Shown: positions 52,186 to 61,815 of the stretch, piece after piece
How the letters are laid out: each line of letters opens with the position of its first letter
Position numbering within the stretch: position 1 is the first letter of the stretch
Position numbers and translations under genes: made by a program
The notes under the pieces: model-generated
Databases searched by the model: none
Seen by the model: the letters and a program-made list of their open reading frames with translations, nothing else
What the model was told of the DNA's origin: nothing
From: G965212025 sp965212025
Lineage (GTDB): Bacteria > Pseudomonadota > Gammaproteobacteria > Poriferisulfidales > Oxydemutatoraceae
Length of the DNA: 64,000 bases
Assembly: GCA_965212025.1 (NCBI GenBank)
Contig: OZ243039.1
Location: 1,364,001-1,428,000, forward strand
Direction of reading: 5' to 3'

Positions 52186-52267
52186 ACACCATCAATAGTT
52201 GTGTAAAATTTTGTTCAGAAAGGCTTTTCGGCTTTCGCCAGGTTCATTCCCGGGTGCCAGCGCTGTC

Positions 52268-52756
52268 TCAGTCAGCAAGCTTGGAATCGAGCACCGTGTT
52301 AGCCATGGCATCGCGATATGCGGCCAATTTCTGGTACAACACTTGCGAGTGTATCGCCAACAAAGCACAAGCGAAGAGGGCGGCGTTTTCTGCTCCTGCC
52401 GAACCAATGGCAAAAGTCGCGACCGGCACGCCTTTGGGCATTTGTGCAATTGAGCACAGGGCATCCATTCCTTGCAGCTCTCCCCCGGCAATCGGTACGC
52501 CAAGCACAGGAAGCAGCGTCAGCGACGCAAGCATGCCTGGCAAATGAGCTGCGCCTCCGGCGCCGGCAATGATGCATTTCAGACCACGTTCTTTTGCACT
52601 TTTCGCGTATTCATACATTCGTGTTGGTGTACGGTGTGCTGACACGATTTCCTTTTCGTAGGGAATAGCGAAACTGTCCAAGCGCTCAGCGGCGAGCTTC
52701 ATGACTTGCCAGTCATTTTTGCTGCCCATAATGAGTCCAACGACCGGTTTTTTCAT
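52268..52756 (-). CDS. purE: N5-carboxyaminoimidazole ribonucleotide mutase
   Basis: 162 residues. Starts MKKPVVGLIMGSKNDW, then VSAHRTPTRMYEYAKSAKER, IIAGAGGAAHLPGMLAS, LPVLGVPI and CSIAQMPKGVPVATFAIG, all standard for class I PurE. Shifts the carboxylate from N5 to C4. Forms an operon with purK. Confidence 0.97.
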   Translation of the reverse strand: MKKPVVGLIMGSKNDWQVMKLAAERLDSFAIPYEKEIVSAHRTPTRMYEYAKSAKERGLKCIIAGAGGAAHLPGMLASLTLLPVLGVPIAGGELQGMDALCSIAQMPKGVPVATFAIGSAGAENAALFACALLAIHSQVLYQKLAAYRDAMANTVLDSKLAD

Positions 52757-53140
52757 GGTTTTTCCAAGTTCCTTTATTTCAGGAGTCTTAGCAGTGCTGT
52801 TTTTACGATAGCGTCCTGTTATTTTGCCATAGCTTTTGATTTGGGTTCAGGTGTTGCCAAGGCAGCGAGAAGGTGCAGACAATGGGCATGGAAAGCTGTT
52901 TTAGTGCCCACAGTTTGAGCCATTGGAAAATGCCCAAGCACCTGTGTGCGTTTGGCAAAGTGTCCAGAAGGTCAAGTAGTGCGCGGCAGAAAAAAATAGA
53001 GCATGCCCCGCTTTCCTCTGTGCCAGATTGTGTCCGGGAAACTCAGGAGCCAAAAAGTCAGGCGCTTCAAACGGGATACAAGCGGGCGGGCTTTGTCGCC
53101 CGATACAGGCGGAAAACTGTATGTTGCAGGCTTTTTAGGC

Positions 53141-53146
53141 TAAAAT
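53141..53146 (+). promoter_or_regulatory. Possible -10 of family member A
   Basis: TAAAAT in ctttttaggcTAAAATgg, ~290 bases before the start codon at 53438. The same position reads TATAAT in the leaders at 55111 and 61520. No convincing -35 hexamer; the preceding gcctttttaggc is a small inverted repeat. Confidence 0.4.
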
Positions 53147-53229
53147 GGTCACCAGTTGGGTTTGGAACGAAAACAGGTTAAGGTTCGAAGCCGACACGAG
53201 CAAATGGAGGTGGGGAAATTGTGTGTGGA

Positions 53230-53376
53230 ATGACTGTTTTGATGTGTAGGCGGTTGCCTGTTATTTGCGTGTCGGCTTGGGGAAGGTGGCAAAAAAGGTT
53301 AAGAAATGTCAAGCGACCATGTTTGACAGCCAATCATTTTATTACGGCCCGGAAAGGCTGTTTTTTGTGTTGCTGA
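53230..53376 (+). CDS. Possible leader ORF of member A
   Basis: 48 codons from ATG 53230: MTVLMCRRLPVICVSAWGR, then WQKR and a Cys-rich end. The same frame occurs at 55199-55372 and 61608-61754 with conservative changes. It may be an upstream regulatory peptide, or simply a by-product of leader duplication. No homology known. Confidence 0.25.
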   Translation: MTVLMCRRLPVICVSAWGRWQKRLRNVKRPCLTANHFITARKGCFLCC

Positions 53377-53437
53377 AATGCGGTCGGATTGCGTTGACCA
53401 CACTTCGCGGCTGTGAGTTGTTAGTTAGGGGGTCATG

Positions 53438-54592
53438 ATGCCAAGCAGTGTTGGAAATTTATTTGGGAAGTACTCGGCTACTTATAGTAAGGCTGGTGAA
53501 GCCGAGGGACGCCTGCCACTGGGTTCAAAGGAATTGAGAAAGGCGTCTCGAAATGAGTTGCGTGGTTTTGACGGGGAGGGTCTTCGCGTCAGCAAGCGTG
53601 GTGGCAATTTTCTGGATCGCGTCATGTGCTGGCTTGAAGACCGTGTTTTTTCGCTTACGCGCAGCGGTTCAAGGGAGTCAAGTCGGCAAAAGCACAGCCA
53701 TGAATTTTCTGATGATGTTAAGGCTGCACTTTCGGAAATAGACGTATCTGGCAGTGGAGGCAATATAGAGAATCACGAGCTAATGAAGCGGATAGAATCT
53801 GTTCGGAAGCGTGATTTGCCGCTACGTTCAGGTTTTGTTCAATCCATACTGCGTGAAGTTGCGTCACAGGTGCAAGCTAGTGGGAAGGATGGACTGCCAG
53901 ATATTGCCAACCGGGCATTTCCAGCTAATGGTGATGCTGTCCGGAGCAAGACTCCGGAATTGGACGTCTCATTACTTTTTTCTTCTCCTAAAAAAGCAAA
54001 AAAGAGAGAAGCAATAGGCGTTTTTCACAGCCCAGAAGGGGAAGATCAAGATGATAGCATAGAGATCTCACACTCTTATTCTGCGCGCAATCTCCAACCG
54101 GAACCCGGTAGAGCCGAGGCGGACAATTTAAGTTCTATGAATAATGGAATGTTCTTCGGTCGGCTTAGTGACCACGTAGAAGAAATTGTACAACCATACA
54201 TAGTGGCAGAGACACGGAAAATTTCCGGGCAAACCAGTATGAATCTCAATGCTGAGATAGATGATGCACGTGACTCTGAGCCGATTGCAAAGGTGTTGAC
54301 CGGAAGACTCGCTCGTGAAAGTTTTAAGTCTATAGATGTGAGTGATTTTAGAGTGCCTCTTCAACAGCGCGCTCAACAAATATATAACAGGTTAGTACAG
54401 GGTGGGAATGTTGAATCCATAGTTAAGAGGGAAACGCGGGCGCTTCATGAATTGGCGCGCGAAATAAGCGCAGGACATGAAGGTTTGATAGAAACGTATG
54501 TTACTGATCAATTAAATCCAGGCACTGATGCAGACAGTGATTCAGTCACTGATTCCATTACTGATTCAGGCGTATCTGGCAAGAACGTATAG
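53438..54592 (+). CDS. Tandem paralogue family, member A
   Basis: 384 residues from ATG 53438 (second of two adjacent ATGs; the paralogue at 57537 has ATA at the first position, so the second is the conserved start). Shared N-module ~1-145: VGNLFGKYSATYSKAGE, KASRNELRGFDGEGLRVSKR, GGNFLDRVMCWLEDRVFSL and RKRDLPLRSGFVQSILREV. The rest (~150-384) is acidic and diverged, with LSDHVEEIVQPYI possibly corresponding to the second domain of the other members. It ends in an Asp/Ser/Thr-rich tail (TDADSDSVTDSITDSG). The C-terminal domain of B, C and E is missing. No signal peptide or membrane helix. Function unknown. Confidence 0.8.
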   Translation: MPSSVGNLFGKYSATYSKAGEAEGRLPLGSKELRKASRNELRGFDGEGLRVSKRGGNFLDRVMCWLEDRVFSLTRSGSRESSRQKHSHEFSDDVKAALSEIDVSGSGGNIENHELMKRIESVRKRDLPLRSGFVQSILREVASQVQASGKDGLPDIANRAFPANGDAVRSKTPELDVSLLFSSPKKAKKREAIGVFHSPEGEDQDDSIEISHSYSARNLQPEPGRAEADNLSSMNNGMFFGRLSDHVEEIVQPYIVAETRKISGQTSMNLNAEIDDARDSEPIAKVLTGRLARESFKSIDVSDFRVPLQQRAQQIYNRLVQGGNVESIVKRETRALHELAREISAGHEGLIETYVTDQLNPGTDADSDSVTDSITDSGVSGKNV

Positions 54593-55110
54593 TCGGTTTA
54601 TATGGGAGTTAATGGATTCGTCACACTGGATGCAGTGCCCACATAAGCCTTGCATAACGCCGCTGGCTGTTTACGGCTTTGTTGAGAGTGCGCCACAGTT
54701 CTGTAAGGGGCAGCCACTGGCAGTTTTCCGGCCACCACGTGTTTGACCTTTGCTTGATCGGCACATTTTCAGCTGTAGTGTCGGTCTGCAGAGACCCGCC
54801 TCATAACACAGTGGGGGGAGGTTGGTGTTGGCAAGAAGGAATGTTCCCCGGTTTGTCACCATACGCGCAGTGTTGTTTCGGTTGCTTTTATTGCATCGGA
54901 TAGCCGTGAGTGACCCGCAGGCACTCGCTTCTGCCTGTCTGCGTGGTGTTTCGTGGGTGCTGATTGATTTTTATGCCACCTGCTTTTTTCTGTGCAAATT
55001 GCGCCTGAGTGCCCCGAGAATTCAAAAGCCAGAGCCTATAAACGGGACAAAGTGGGTGGGCTTTGCCGCCCGACACAGGCGGCAAACTGGATGTTGTAGC
55101 CTTTTTAGGC

Positions 55111-55116
55111 TATAAT
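55111..55116 (+). promoter_or_regulatory. Possible -10 of member B
   Basis: TATAAT in ctttttaggcTATAATgg, a perfect consensus hexamer, 270 bases before the start at 55386. Conserved in the leaders of A and E. Confidence 0.5.
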
Positions 55117-55198
55117 GGTCATCAGTGGGTTTTAGGAACGGATCAGATTAGGGTTCGAGCCGGCATAGGTAAATGGAGGTGGGGAAGTTGTGTATGGA

Positions 55199-55372
55199 AT
55201 GACTGTTTTGATGCGTAGGTGGCTGCTTGTTATTTGCGTGTCGGCTTGGGGAAGGTGGCAAAAAAGGTACTTGATAGTCGATAATTTTATTACAGTCGGG
55301 AAAGGTCGGTTTTTGTGTTGCTGGAATGCGGTCGAATTGCGTTGGCCACACTTCGCGGCTGTGAGTTGTTAG
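55199..55372 (+). CDS. Possible leader ORF of member B
   Basis: 57 codons, MTVLMRRWLLVICVSAWGR then WQKR. Counterpart of the 53230 and 61608 frames, with a longer C-terminus because the stop is lost. Low confidence as a real peptide. Confidence 0.25.
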   Translation: MTVLMRRWLLVICVSAWGRWQKRYLIVDNFITVGKGRFLCCWNAVELRWPHFAAVSC

Positions 55373-55385
55373 TTAGGAGGTCATG

Positions 55386-57449
55386 ATGCCAGGCAGTGTT
55401 GGCAATTTATTTGGGAAGTACTCGCTTACTTACAGTAAAGTAGGTGAAGACGAGAACCGCGTACCACTGAGTCAGAAGGAGTTGAGGAAGGCGTCTCGAA
55501 ATGAGTTGCGTGGTTTTGATGGGGAGGGTCTTCGCGTTAATAAGCGTGGTGGTAATTTTCTTGACCGCATTGTGTGTTGGCTTGAAGACCGTGTTTTTTC
55601 GCTTACGCGCAGCGGCCAAGTGACTTCAAGTCGGCAAGAGCGCAGTGAGAAATTTGTGGAACATGTTAGTGATGCGCTTGTTGAAATAGGCGTGGAACGT
55701 GCAGGAATAAAGGAACACGAGCTAATAAAGCAAATAGAGTCTGTTCGAAAGCGTGATTTGCCACTACGCTCAGGTTTTGTTCAATCCATTCTGCGTAAAG
55801 TTGCGACACAGGTGCGTGACAGTGGGCGGGATGGACTGCCAGACATTGCCAAAACAGCGTTTCCAGCAGAAAATCCTGAAGAGGAAGTGGTTCGTCATGA
55901 AAGGAATTTGCCCCTCCCCGCTGAGCATGAAGTTGTTCCTCAAGACAATCAGCATGAAGTCGGTCCTCAATTTCAGGACAACAGGGGAGTGCGGGGCGGA
56001 GATCGAAACCGGGAACTGGCACCTCACGGAGTGGATCCGAGACCGTATGAACCCAATGAGGAAGCCTATGAAAAATTTCAGAACTTGACCGGTGCTGACT
56101 TCACTGAGAAGCTTTGCCCATACACTGAACTGGTTTTAGGTAACTGCCTGGATGATGAGTTGCGCAAACGCAAGAGTACTATCAGTCTGGAACAGCGCAA
56201 CGATGTTGTGAAAGCCACGACTTTGGAACTTGCTTCTATGAAATTTGGATATGGAAACGAAGACGGAGACTATATCTCTCCCACCATGAGGTACGCAAAA
56301 GAAACATATCGTACTGCATATAATGCAGATATACGGCAACAGGCAGGCAAGTCTGCGGATGTCATGGAAAGTGACACACTTGCTGAAATATCGTACCTAA
56401 TACTCGAAGGAAATGAACAACCGTTGAAGAATTATATTTCTGATTATTTGAATTACAAAAGGATGGGGGTAGCACATGCGGAGGGTGTTCAAGACATATC
56501 GCGGCAACCACTCCATGACCAAAGGGATGCGGGAAATTATCTTTTCGTCCCCAACTCTGCTCAAGCCGAGCCAGTCGTGGGAGACTTTCAGTTTGCGCAA
56601 CAGAGCGAGGAAGAATTTAAAAACAGTCTTTTTGAGCCCGTTAAGGCCAAGTTGGTTAATCCAGTGCTTAAACATGAAGGCTATTATGATGGTGATTATA
56701 CAGATAAGAAAATGCAACAAGCTGACGAAATCACCTCCCAAACAGTGGATCATGTTATTGTTCATTATAAGAGTGTTAAAAATGCAAAAGAGGCAGCGGA
56801 CGAAAATCTGGTGTTGGTGCGGCTTTCTGCAGACACAGTTGACAGCGATGAACAGTTGCAGAAGCAGGCACTGGAAGCTCTAATTGAAAGCTTAGCCAGT
56901 AATCATGGGCGCAATATGAAAGCTGGTGTCGAAGTGCTATATCAGCATGTCACAGGGAATGCTCTTAAAGCAGGGGGAGACCTTCAGCATGTGCAGGCAC
57001 CGCAGATGCTCCCACCACAACCTTTGGGTGCCGTCCGGGATGATTTTTCTCGGCCAGTTGGGACAATTGGAGTCAATCAGCCAAATTCTGGCTCATCCGT
57101 TAAAGGTGAACAAATGGTGGCTTTTACGGATAAACTTGAAAATTCCAGAGGTGCTGGTACTGTGTATGAATATGCCTGTGATGTTATTAAAGAGGCAGGA
57201 TATGAACCTAATGTGGTTTTGAATGATAATGATTCTCCAGTTTATGCGGCATTTCAAGAACATTTATATGGTGATAAATGGGGAGTGCACAAGCGAAATG
57301 CGGAACAAATATTTTCTGGTCGTTATGATGCAGCAGCACAGACAAGTGCTGCTGACCTGTTTAAGGTAGCAGAGACAGACTCCTTGACTATATTTAGGCG
57401 GCAATTTAAATTTTCATTTAGAAATTCCTTGCATGAAATTCAAGTTTAG
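55386..57449 (+). CDS. Tandem paralogue family, member B (longest)
   Basis: 687 residues from the second ATG, AGGAGG five bases upstream. N-module ~1-140 (VGNLFGKYSLTYSKVGEDE, WLEDRVFSLTRSG, RKRDLPLRSGFVQSILRKV). Second domain ~235-375 begins NLTGADFTEKLCPYTELVL. A further region ~400-545 (QFAQQSEEEFKNSLFEPVK, then LQKQALEALIESLASNH) looks like a diverged second copy of that domain, explaining the length. C-domain ~575-687 ends RYDAAAQ...FRRQFKFSFRNSL. Likely first gene of a B-C-D transcript (short gaps of ~87 and ~106 bases). Soluble, no recognised catalytic motif. Confidence 0.82.
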   Translation: MPGSVGNLFGKYSLTYSKVGEDENRVPLSQKELRKASRNELRGFDGEGLRVNKRGGNFLDRIVCWLEDRVFSLTRSGQVTSSRQERSEKFVEHVSDALVEIGVERAGIKEHELIKQIESVRKRDLPLRSGFVQSILRKVATQVRDSGRDGLPDIAKTAFPAENPEEEVVRHERNLPLPAEHEVVPQDNQHEVGPQFQDNRGVRGGDRNRELAPHGVDPRPYEPNEEAYEKFQNLTGADFTEKLCPYTELVLGNCLDDELRKRKSTISLEQRNDVVKATTLELASMKFGYGNEDGDYISPTMRYAKETYRTAYNADIRQQAGKSADVMESDTLAEISYLILEGNEQPLKNYISDYLNYKRMGVAHAEGVQDISRQPLHDQRDAGNYLFVPNSAQAEPVVGDFQFAQQSEEEFKNSLFEPVKAKLVNPVLKHEGYYDGDYTDKKMQQADEITSQTVDHVIVHYKSVKNAKEAADENLVLVRLSADTVDSDEQLQKQALEALIESLASNHGRNMKAGVEVLYQHVTGNALKAGGDLQHVQAPQMLPPQPLGAVRDDFSRPVGTIGVNQPNSGSSVKGEQMVAFTDKLENSRGAGTVYEYACDVIKEAGYEPNVVLNDNDSPVYAAFQEHLYGDKWGVHKRNAEQIFSGRYDAAAQTSAADLFKVAETDSLTIFRRQFKFSFRNSLHEIQV

Positions 57450-57536
57450 AGAAAACTGCAGAAGGGTATTCGAGGCGGTCTGTTTTTGGCAAAAGATCTC
57501 TAGCGTTTATCACAAATTATTAATTGGGAGATCATA

Positions 57537-59066
57537 ATGTCAGGTAATGTTGGGAATTTATTTGGGAAGTACTCGCCTACTTACAGTAAAGTTGGTGAAG
57601 ATGGGAACGTGCCACTGAGTCAGAAGGAGTTGAGGAAGGCGTCTCGAAATGAGCTGCGTGGTTTTGACGGGGAGGGTCTCCGCGTTAGTAAGCGTGGCGG
57701 TAATTTTCTTGACCGCATTGTGTGTTGGCTTGAAGACCGTGTTTTTTCGCTTACGCGCAGCGGCAAAGTGACTTCAAGTCGGCAAGAGCGCAGTGAGAAA
57801 TTTGTGGAACATGTTAGTGATGCGCTTGTTGAAATAGGCGTGGAACCTGCAGGAATAAAGGAACACGATCTAATAAGGCAAATAGAGTCTGTTCGAAAGC
57901 GTGATTTGCCACTACGCTCAGGTTTTGTTCAATCCATTCTGCGGGAAGTTGCGTCACTGGAGCACGCTAGTGGGCAGGGTAGACTGCCAGATATTGCCAA
58001 AGTAGCGTTTCCAGCAGAAGTGGTTTCTTCTGTACAGGGTTCGGATGCCGGGAAAGATATGACCCATATCAGTTATGATGAAAGTGGGTCTCAAATTTCG
58101 GACGATAGTGGTGAGGCTGACAAAAATGACCTGAGCCTGTCTGAAACTGAAATGGAACTGGAAATCCATAAAGCCGGCGGGGAAGACTTTATGAACCTGA
58201 CTGCTGCCGACTTCACTGAAAAGCTTTGCCAATACGCGAAAGGGCGTTTAATTGGTCCCTCCTTGGATGGGGAGTTGTTCAGGCGCGACGTTTCCATCAA
58301 CCCGGAACAGTACAACAAAGTTGTAAGTGACACGACTTTGGAACTTGCTAAACGCAAATTACCAAGTAATGAGGGCGAAGACGCTATTTCTGGCACCATG
58401 ACGTACGCGAAAAGTGAGTATGATAAAATTAAAAATTACGTAGCACAAGGTGTTGGGAATCCGGTTGTAATGGAAGAGGATGCACTTTTTGAAACAGTAT
58501 TCAAAATATGCGGTGACGCCAGTGAATCGGGATTGATGAGCGAAGTTGTTTCCAGAAATTTGGACTGCTTAGGGGTGGGGGTAGGGGAACCACATGGGAA
58601 TGATGTACAGGGTGTGTTGCAGCCACCTCCCCATGGTCAAGGGGGTGATGAAGTCCGTCAGCCACCGCAGGCGCAGCAAGCAAAACCTTTGCTCAATCCT
58701 GCTTCAGCTTCAAGCGATAAAAATATAGCAGTAAAAGCTTTTGCGCAGAAACTTGAAGGCTCGACTTTAAAAAACCCTGTGCGTACTACTGGCTTTACTA
58801 TAATTAAACAGATGGGACATGGTTTTGATGCTGTTATGAATAATACAACTTCTCCAGTTCGTGCAGCATATTCTGATCATACATCTGGAGCAACATGGAA
58901 GAACCGGCACAGACAAACTGCGATAGACCTTTATTCTACTCATTATGATGCAGCAGCACGGGAAGGTGATATTTCGTTGTCCAAAGTAGAGGAAACCACC
59001 ATGAAGGAATTTATGGAGCAATTTAAACTTGAGTTTAGGAAAGCCTTGAAAGAAATTAAAGTTTAG
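57537..59066 (+). CDS. Tandem paralogue family, member C
   Basis: 509 residues, GGGAG ribosome site. N-module ~1-140 nearly identical in DNA to member B. Linker ~150-205. Second domain ~213-345: NLTAADFTEKLCQYAKGRL, then INPEQYNKVVSDTTLELAKR and EDAISGTMTYAKSEY. C-domain ~395-509: AYSDHTSGATWKNRHRQTAI, then THYDAAAREGDISLSKVEET and FMEQFKLEFRKALKEI. This is the clearest three-part architecture. Short spacer to B and no leader block of its own suggest cotranscription. Confidence 0.85.
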   Translation: MSGNVGNLFGKYSPTYSKVGEDGNVPLSQKELRKASRNELRGFDGEGLRVSKRGGNFLDRIVCWLEDRVFSLTRSGKVTSSRQERSEKFVEHVSDALVEIGVEPAGIKEHDLIRQIESVRKRDLPLRSGFVQSILREVASLEHASGQGRLPDIAKVAFPAEVVSSVQGSDAGKDMTHISYDESGSQISDDSGEADKNDLSLSETEMELEIHKAGGEDFMNLTAADFTEKLCQYAKGRLIGPSLDGELFRRDVSINPEQYNKVVSDTTLELAKRKLPSNEGEDAISGTMTYAKSEYDKIKNYVAQGVGNPVVMEEDALFETVFKICGDASESGLMSEVVSRNLDCLGVGVGEPHGNDVQGVLQPPPHGQGGDEVRQPPQAQQAKPLLNPASASSDKNIAVKAFAQKLEGSTLKNPVRTTGFTIIKQMGHGFDAVMNNTTSPVRAAYSDHTSGATWKNRHRQTAIDLYSTHYDAAAREGDISLSKVEETTMKEFMEQFKLEFRKALKEIKV

Positions 59067-59174
59067 AGAAAATCGCTGAAGAGACACGAAGCGGTTTTTT
59101 TTCTGGCAAAAGATTTCCGGTGCTTGTTTTACCAAGCTGTCTTTTCTCTATGAATTGTTAGTCAGGAGGTTATG

Positions 59175-60516
59175 ATGGTAAGCAGTGTTGGGAATTTATT
59201 TGAAAGGTACTTGCCTACTTATAGTAAAGCTAGTGAAGGCGTAGGGCGCGTACCACTGAGTCCGAAGGAGTTGAGTAAGGCGTCTCGAAATGAGTTGCGT
59301 GGTTTTGACGAGGAGGGTCTTCGCGTTAGTAAGCGTGGTGGTAATTTTTCTGGACCGCATTGTGTGTTGGCTTGAAGACCGTGTTTTTTCGCTTACACGC
59401 AACGGTATAGGGGAGTCAATTCGGCAATCGCACAGCCAGGAATTTTCTAATGATGTTAAGGATGCACTCGTGAAGATAGATGTGCATGGCAGTGGAAAAA
59501 ATGCAGAGAATCACGAGCTAATGAAGCGGACCGAATCTGTTCGGAAGCATGATTTGCCGCTACGCTCAGGTTTTGTTCAATCCATACTGCGTGAAGTTGC
59601 GTCACGGGTGCAAGCTAGTGGATGGGGTAATCTGCCAGATATTGCCAACCGAGCATTTCCAACAGAAGGGAGTGGTTGTCTTGTACAGAATTTAGATCCT
59701 CAACCTAGTCAAGCAGTAGAAGATATGACCCATACTGGTCACGGTGAGGGTGAGGATCAAATTCCGGACGATAGTGATGAGGCTGACAAAAATGACTTGA
59801 TCCTGTCTAAATCTGGAATGGAACCGGAAATTCATAAAGCCGATGGGAAAAAGCTTATGGATCTGACTGTTGATGAATTCACTGACAGGCTTTGCCCACA
59901 GACAGCAAAGCTCATTGATCCCTATCTGAATAATGAGTTGCATAAACGCAGGTGTGATATCAGCCCGGAACAGCGTACCCAAGTTGTGAGAGACCTGACT
60001 TTGCAACTTGCTAAACGCAAATTTCCAGGTGATGAAGACGAAGGCGGTATTTCTGGCACCATGGCGTACGCGAAAGAACTAAGAGAGACTAAACTTGATG
60101 AGGATTTGAGTAAAAGTCCTCCCAAGTCCGGGTTTTTTGTTACTCCGGAAGAGTATGTACTTGTTGAATCAGCACTCCATATATACATAGACAATGAGGA
60201 ATGGATGGAAGAATGTATTTCTACACATTTAGACAAATTAAGGGCAGGGGAACCACTTGTAAATGGTGATCAAGGCATGCCGAAGCAACCGCAGACGCAA
60301 GCACAACCTACGGATGCCACAGATTCTCCGCAATGAGCATTTATTGTGGAACAACATTGCAACGGTCGAAATGCGACACAAATTTTTCTGTTCGTTCGTT
60401 AATGGGACTGTAACAAAGGGGGGTGGCGTTATTTTAAGGAAGCCACCATAAAGGAATTTATTCGGCAATTTAAATCTGAATTCGCTCGCGCCTTGGGGGT
60501 ACCTGAAAAGAACTGA
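59175..60516 (+). pseudogene. Tandem paralogue family, member D, frameshifted
   Basis: N-module starts VGNLFERYLPTYSKASEGV and stops after ~66 codons because a run of five T (59345-59349; four in paralogues) shifts the frame at GGNF. The body continues from FLDRIVCWLEDRVFSLTRNG in the next frame through the second domain (DLTVDEFTDRLCPQTAKLI, ISPEQRTQVVRDLTLQLAKR, GGISGTMAYAKEL) to a stop at 60334-60336. Remains of the C-domain follow out of frame and end IKEFIRQFKSEFARALG at 60514-60516. The second domain is well preserved, so decay is recent or the frameshift may be a sequencing or slippage matter. Confidence 0.8.
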
Positions 60517-60904
60517 AGTTTAGAGATAACCACAGAAAGGCACACGAGATGGCCTTCTTCTGGCAAAAGGTCTGTAGCGTTAATTTTGCCAAGACGTACT
60601 TTTTTTACAGTTGAAGAGCTGTTATTGGAACTGTTTCTGCAGAAGTCAGGGTGGAGTTGTTGTCGGGGCTCCGGAAAGTCGCAGCCATTTCTGATTTTTT
60701 ATACAGAAAAACCAGCAGGAAATTCCTCTTCTGCATAATAAAATTTGCCCTCATTGCCAGGATTGATTCCCGGCACTGCCAGGAGATTCGTGGTAAAACC
60801 TTTGGCAACACTGACCACTTGCTTTTCGCTTATGAATGATGTGCCCTCGTTTCCTGCCTAAACGCGGGATGTGATGCTTTGACGGTAGCGTATGTTTCCG
60901 GGGA
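60517..60904. repeat. Downstream repeat element, first copy
   Basis: 60517-60840 matches the 342-bp elements at 63213-63897: gtttagagataac, cttctggcaaaaggtctgtagcg, ttgaagagctgttattgg, ggggctccggaaag, tatacagaaaaaccagcag, ctgcataataaaattt, gaccacttgcttttcgct. Here it is a single copy and shows more divergence. Confidence 0.85.
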
Positions 60905-60992
60905 ATTTAAATCCACAGGTACTGATACAGACAATGATTGAGGCACTGGTTTCATTACTGGTTCAGGCGTATCTGGCAAGGACGTGTAGTCG
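60905..60992 (+). pseudogene. 3' tail fragment of a member-A-like gene
   Basis: Sequence gcactgatgcagacag-like, then gttcaggcgtatctggcaag and the stop region match the last ~85 bases of member A (54515-54592), broken by an in-frame TGA. It shows that the block copied with 54593-55385 started inside the 3' end of member A. Confidence 0.8.
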
Positions 60993-61519
60993 ATTTATAT
61001 GGGAGTTCATGGATTCGTCACACTGGAAATGCGGCAGTCCACAAGTAAGCCTTGCATAACGCCGCTGGGGCTGTTTACGGCTTTTGAGTGCGCCACAGTT
61101 CTGTAATGGGCAGCCACTGGCAGTTTCCCTGCCACCACGTGTTCGACCCTTGCTTGTTCAGCACATTTTTCAACTGTAGTGGTCGGTCTGCAGAGACCCG
61201 CCTCATAACACAGTGGGGGGAGGTTGGTGTTGGCAAAAAGGAATGCGCCCCAGGTTGTCACCATACGCGCAGGCTGCTGTCGTTTCGGTTCTTTTTTGCA
61301 TCATCGGATAGCCGTGAGTAACCCACGGGCACTCACTTCTGTCTGTCTGCGTGGTTGTTTCGCCGGTGCTGATTGATTTTTATGCCACCTGCTTTTTTCT
61401 GTGCAAGTTGCGCCTGTGTCATTCAAGAATTCACACGCCAGTGCTTCCGAACGGGACAAAATGGGTGGGCTTTGTCGCCCGATACAGGCGGAAAACTGGA
61501 TGTTGCAGACTTTTTAGGC

Positions 61520-61525
61520 TATAAT
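61520..61525 (+). promoter_or_regulatory. Possible -10 of member E
   Basis: TATAAT after gactttttaggc, 291 bases before the start codon at 61816, at the same place as in the A and B leaders. Confidence 0.5.
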
Positions 61526-61607
61526 GGACACAGTCGGTTTTTGGAACGAACAGGTTTGGGGTTCGAGCCGACACGAGAAAATGGAGGTAGGGAAATTGTG
61601 TGTGGTA

Positions 61608-61754
61608 ATGACTGTTTTGATGCGTAAGTGGTTGCCTGTTATTTGCGTGTCGGCTTGGGGAAGGTGGCAAAAAAGGTTAGGAAATATCAAGTGTCAATGC
61701 TTGACAGCCAATCATTTTATTACAGCTCGGAAAGGCTGTTTTTTGTGTTTCTGA
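61608..61754 (+). CDS. Possible leader ORF of member E
   Basis: 48 codons (MTVLMRKWLPVICVSAWGR, WQKR, then HFITARKGCFLCF), the same length as the 53230 frame. An in-frame upstream ATG with GGAGG-like context exists in this copy. Low confidence. Confidence 0.25.
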   Translation: MTVLMRKWLPVICVSAWGRWQKRLGNIKCQCLTANHFITARKGCFLCF

Positions 61755-61815
61755 AATGCGGTCGGATTGCGTTGACCACACTTCGCGGCTGTGGGTTGTT
61801 AGTTAGGAGGTCATG

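Larger units (their letters stand above)
52757..53437. other. Intergenic region with the conserved family leader
   Basis: 52757-52980 shows no gene (purE promoter side). From ~53040 to 53437 it matches 55010-55385 and 61430-61815, the leaders of two other family members. Shared parts are a small hairpin (gggc-tttgtc-gccc), a -10-like TAAAAT at 53141, a possible 48-codon leader frame and the end cacttcgcggctgtg before the ribosome site. Confidence 0.7.
54593..55385. repeat. Intergenic block duplicated at 60990-61815
   Basis: About 790 bases, closely matched by 60990-61815: gccttgcataacgccgctgg, ctgcagagacccgcctcata, gcatcggatagccgtgagt, and the leader with hairpin, -10 and leader ORF. Minus-strand open frames at 54671-54862 and 61007-61264 share ANTNLPPLCYEAGLCRPT, but their ends differ and indels break them, so I treat them as accidental. 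The block probably carries the promoter for member B, and E in its second copy. Confidence 0.8.
60993..61815. repeat. Second copy of the 54593-55385 intergenic/leader block
   Basis: Same order of landmarks as at 54593-55385, including the hairpin ggtgggctttgtcgccc near 61463, TATAAT at 61520 and the leader ORF. It serves as the upstream region of member E. No other gene seen. Confidence 0.85.

Noticed and set aside
54671..54862. Minus-strand ORF sharing ANTNLPPLCYEAGLCRPT with 61007-61264
   Set aside because: Similarity follows from duplicated intergenic DNA; the two frames have different lengths and ends and show frame-disrupting indels.
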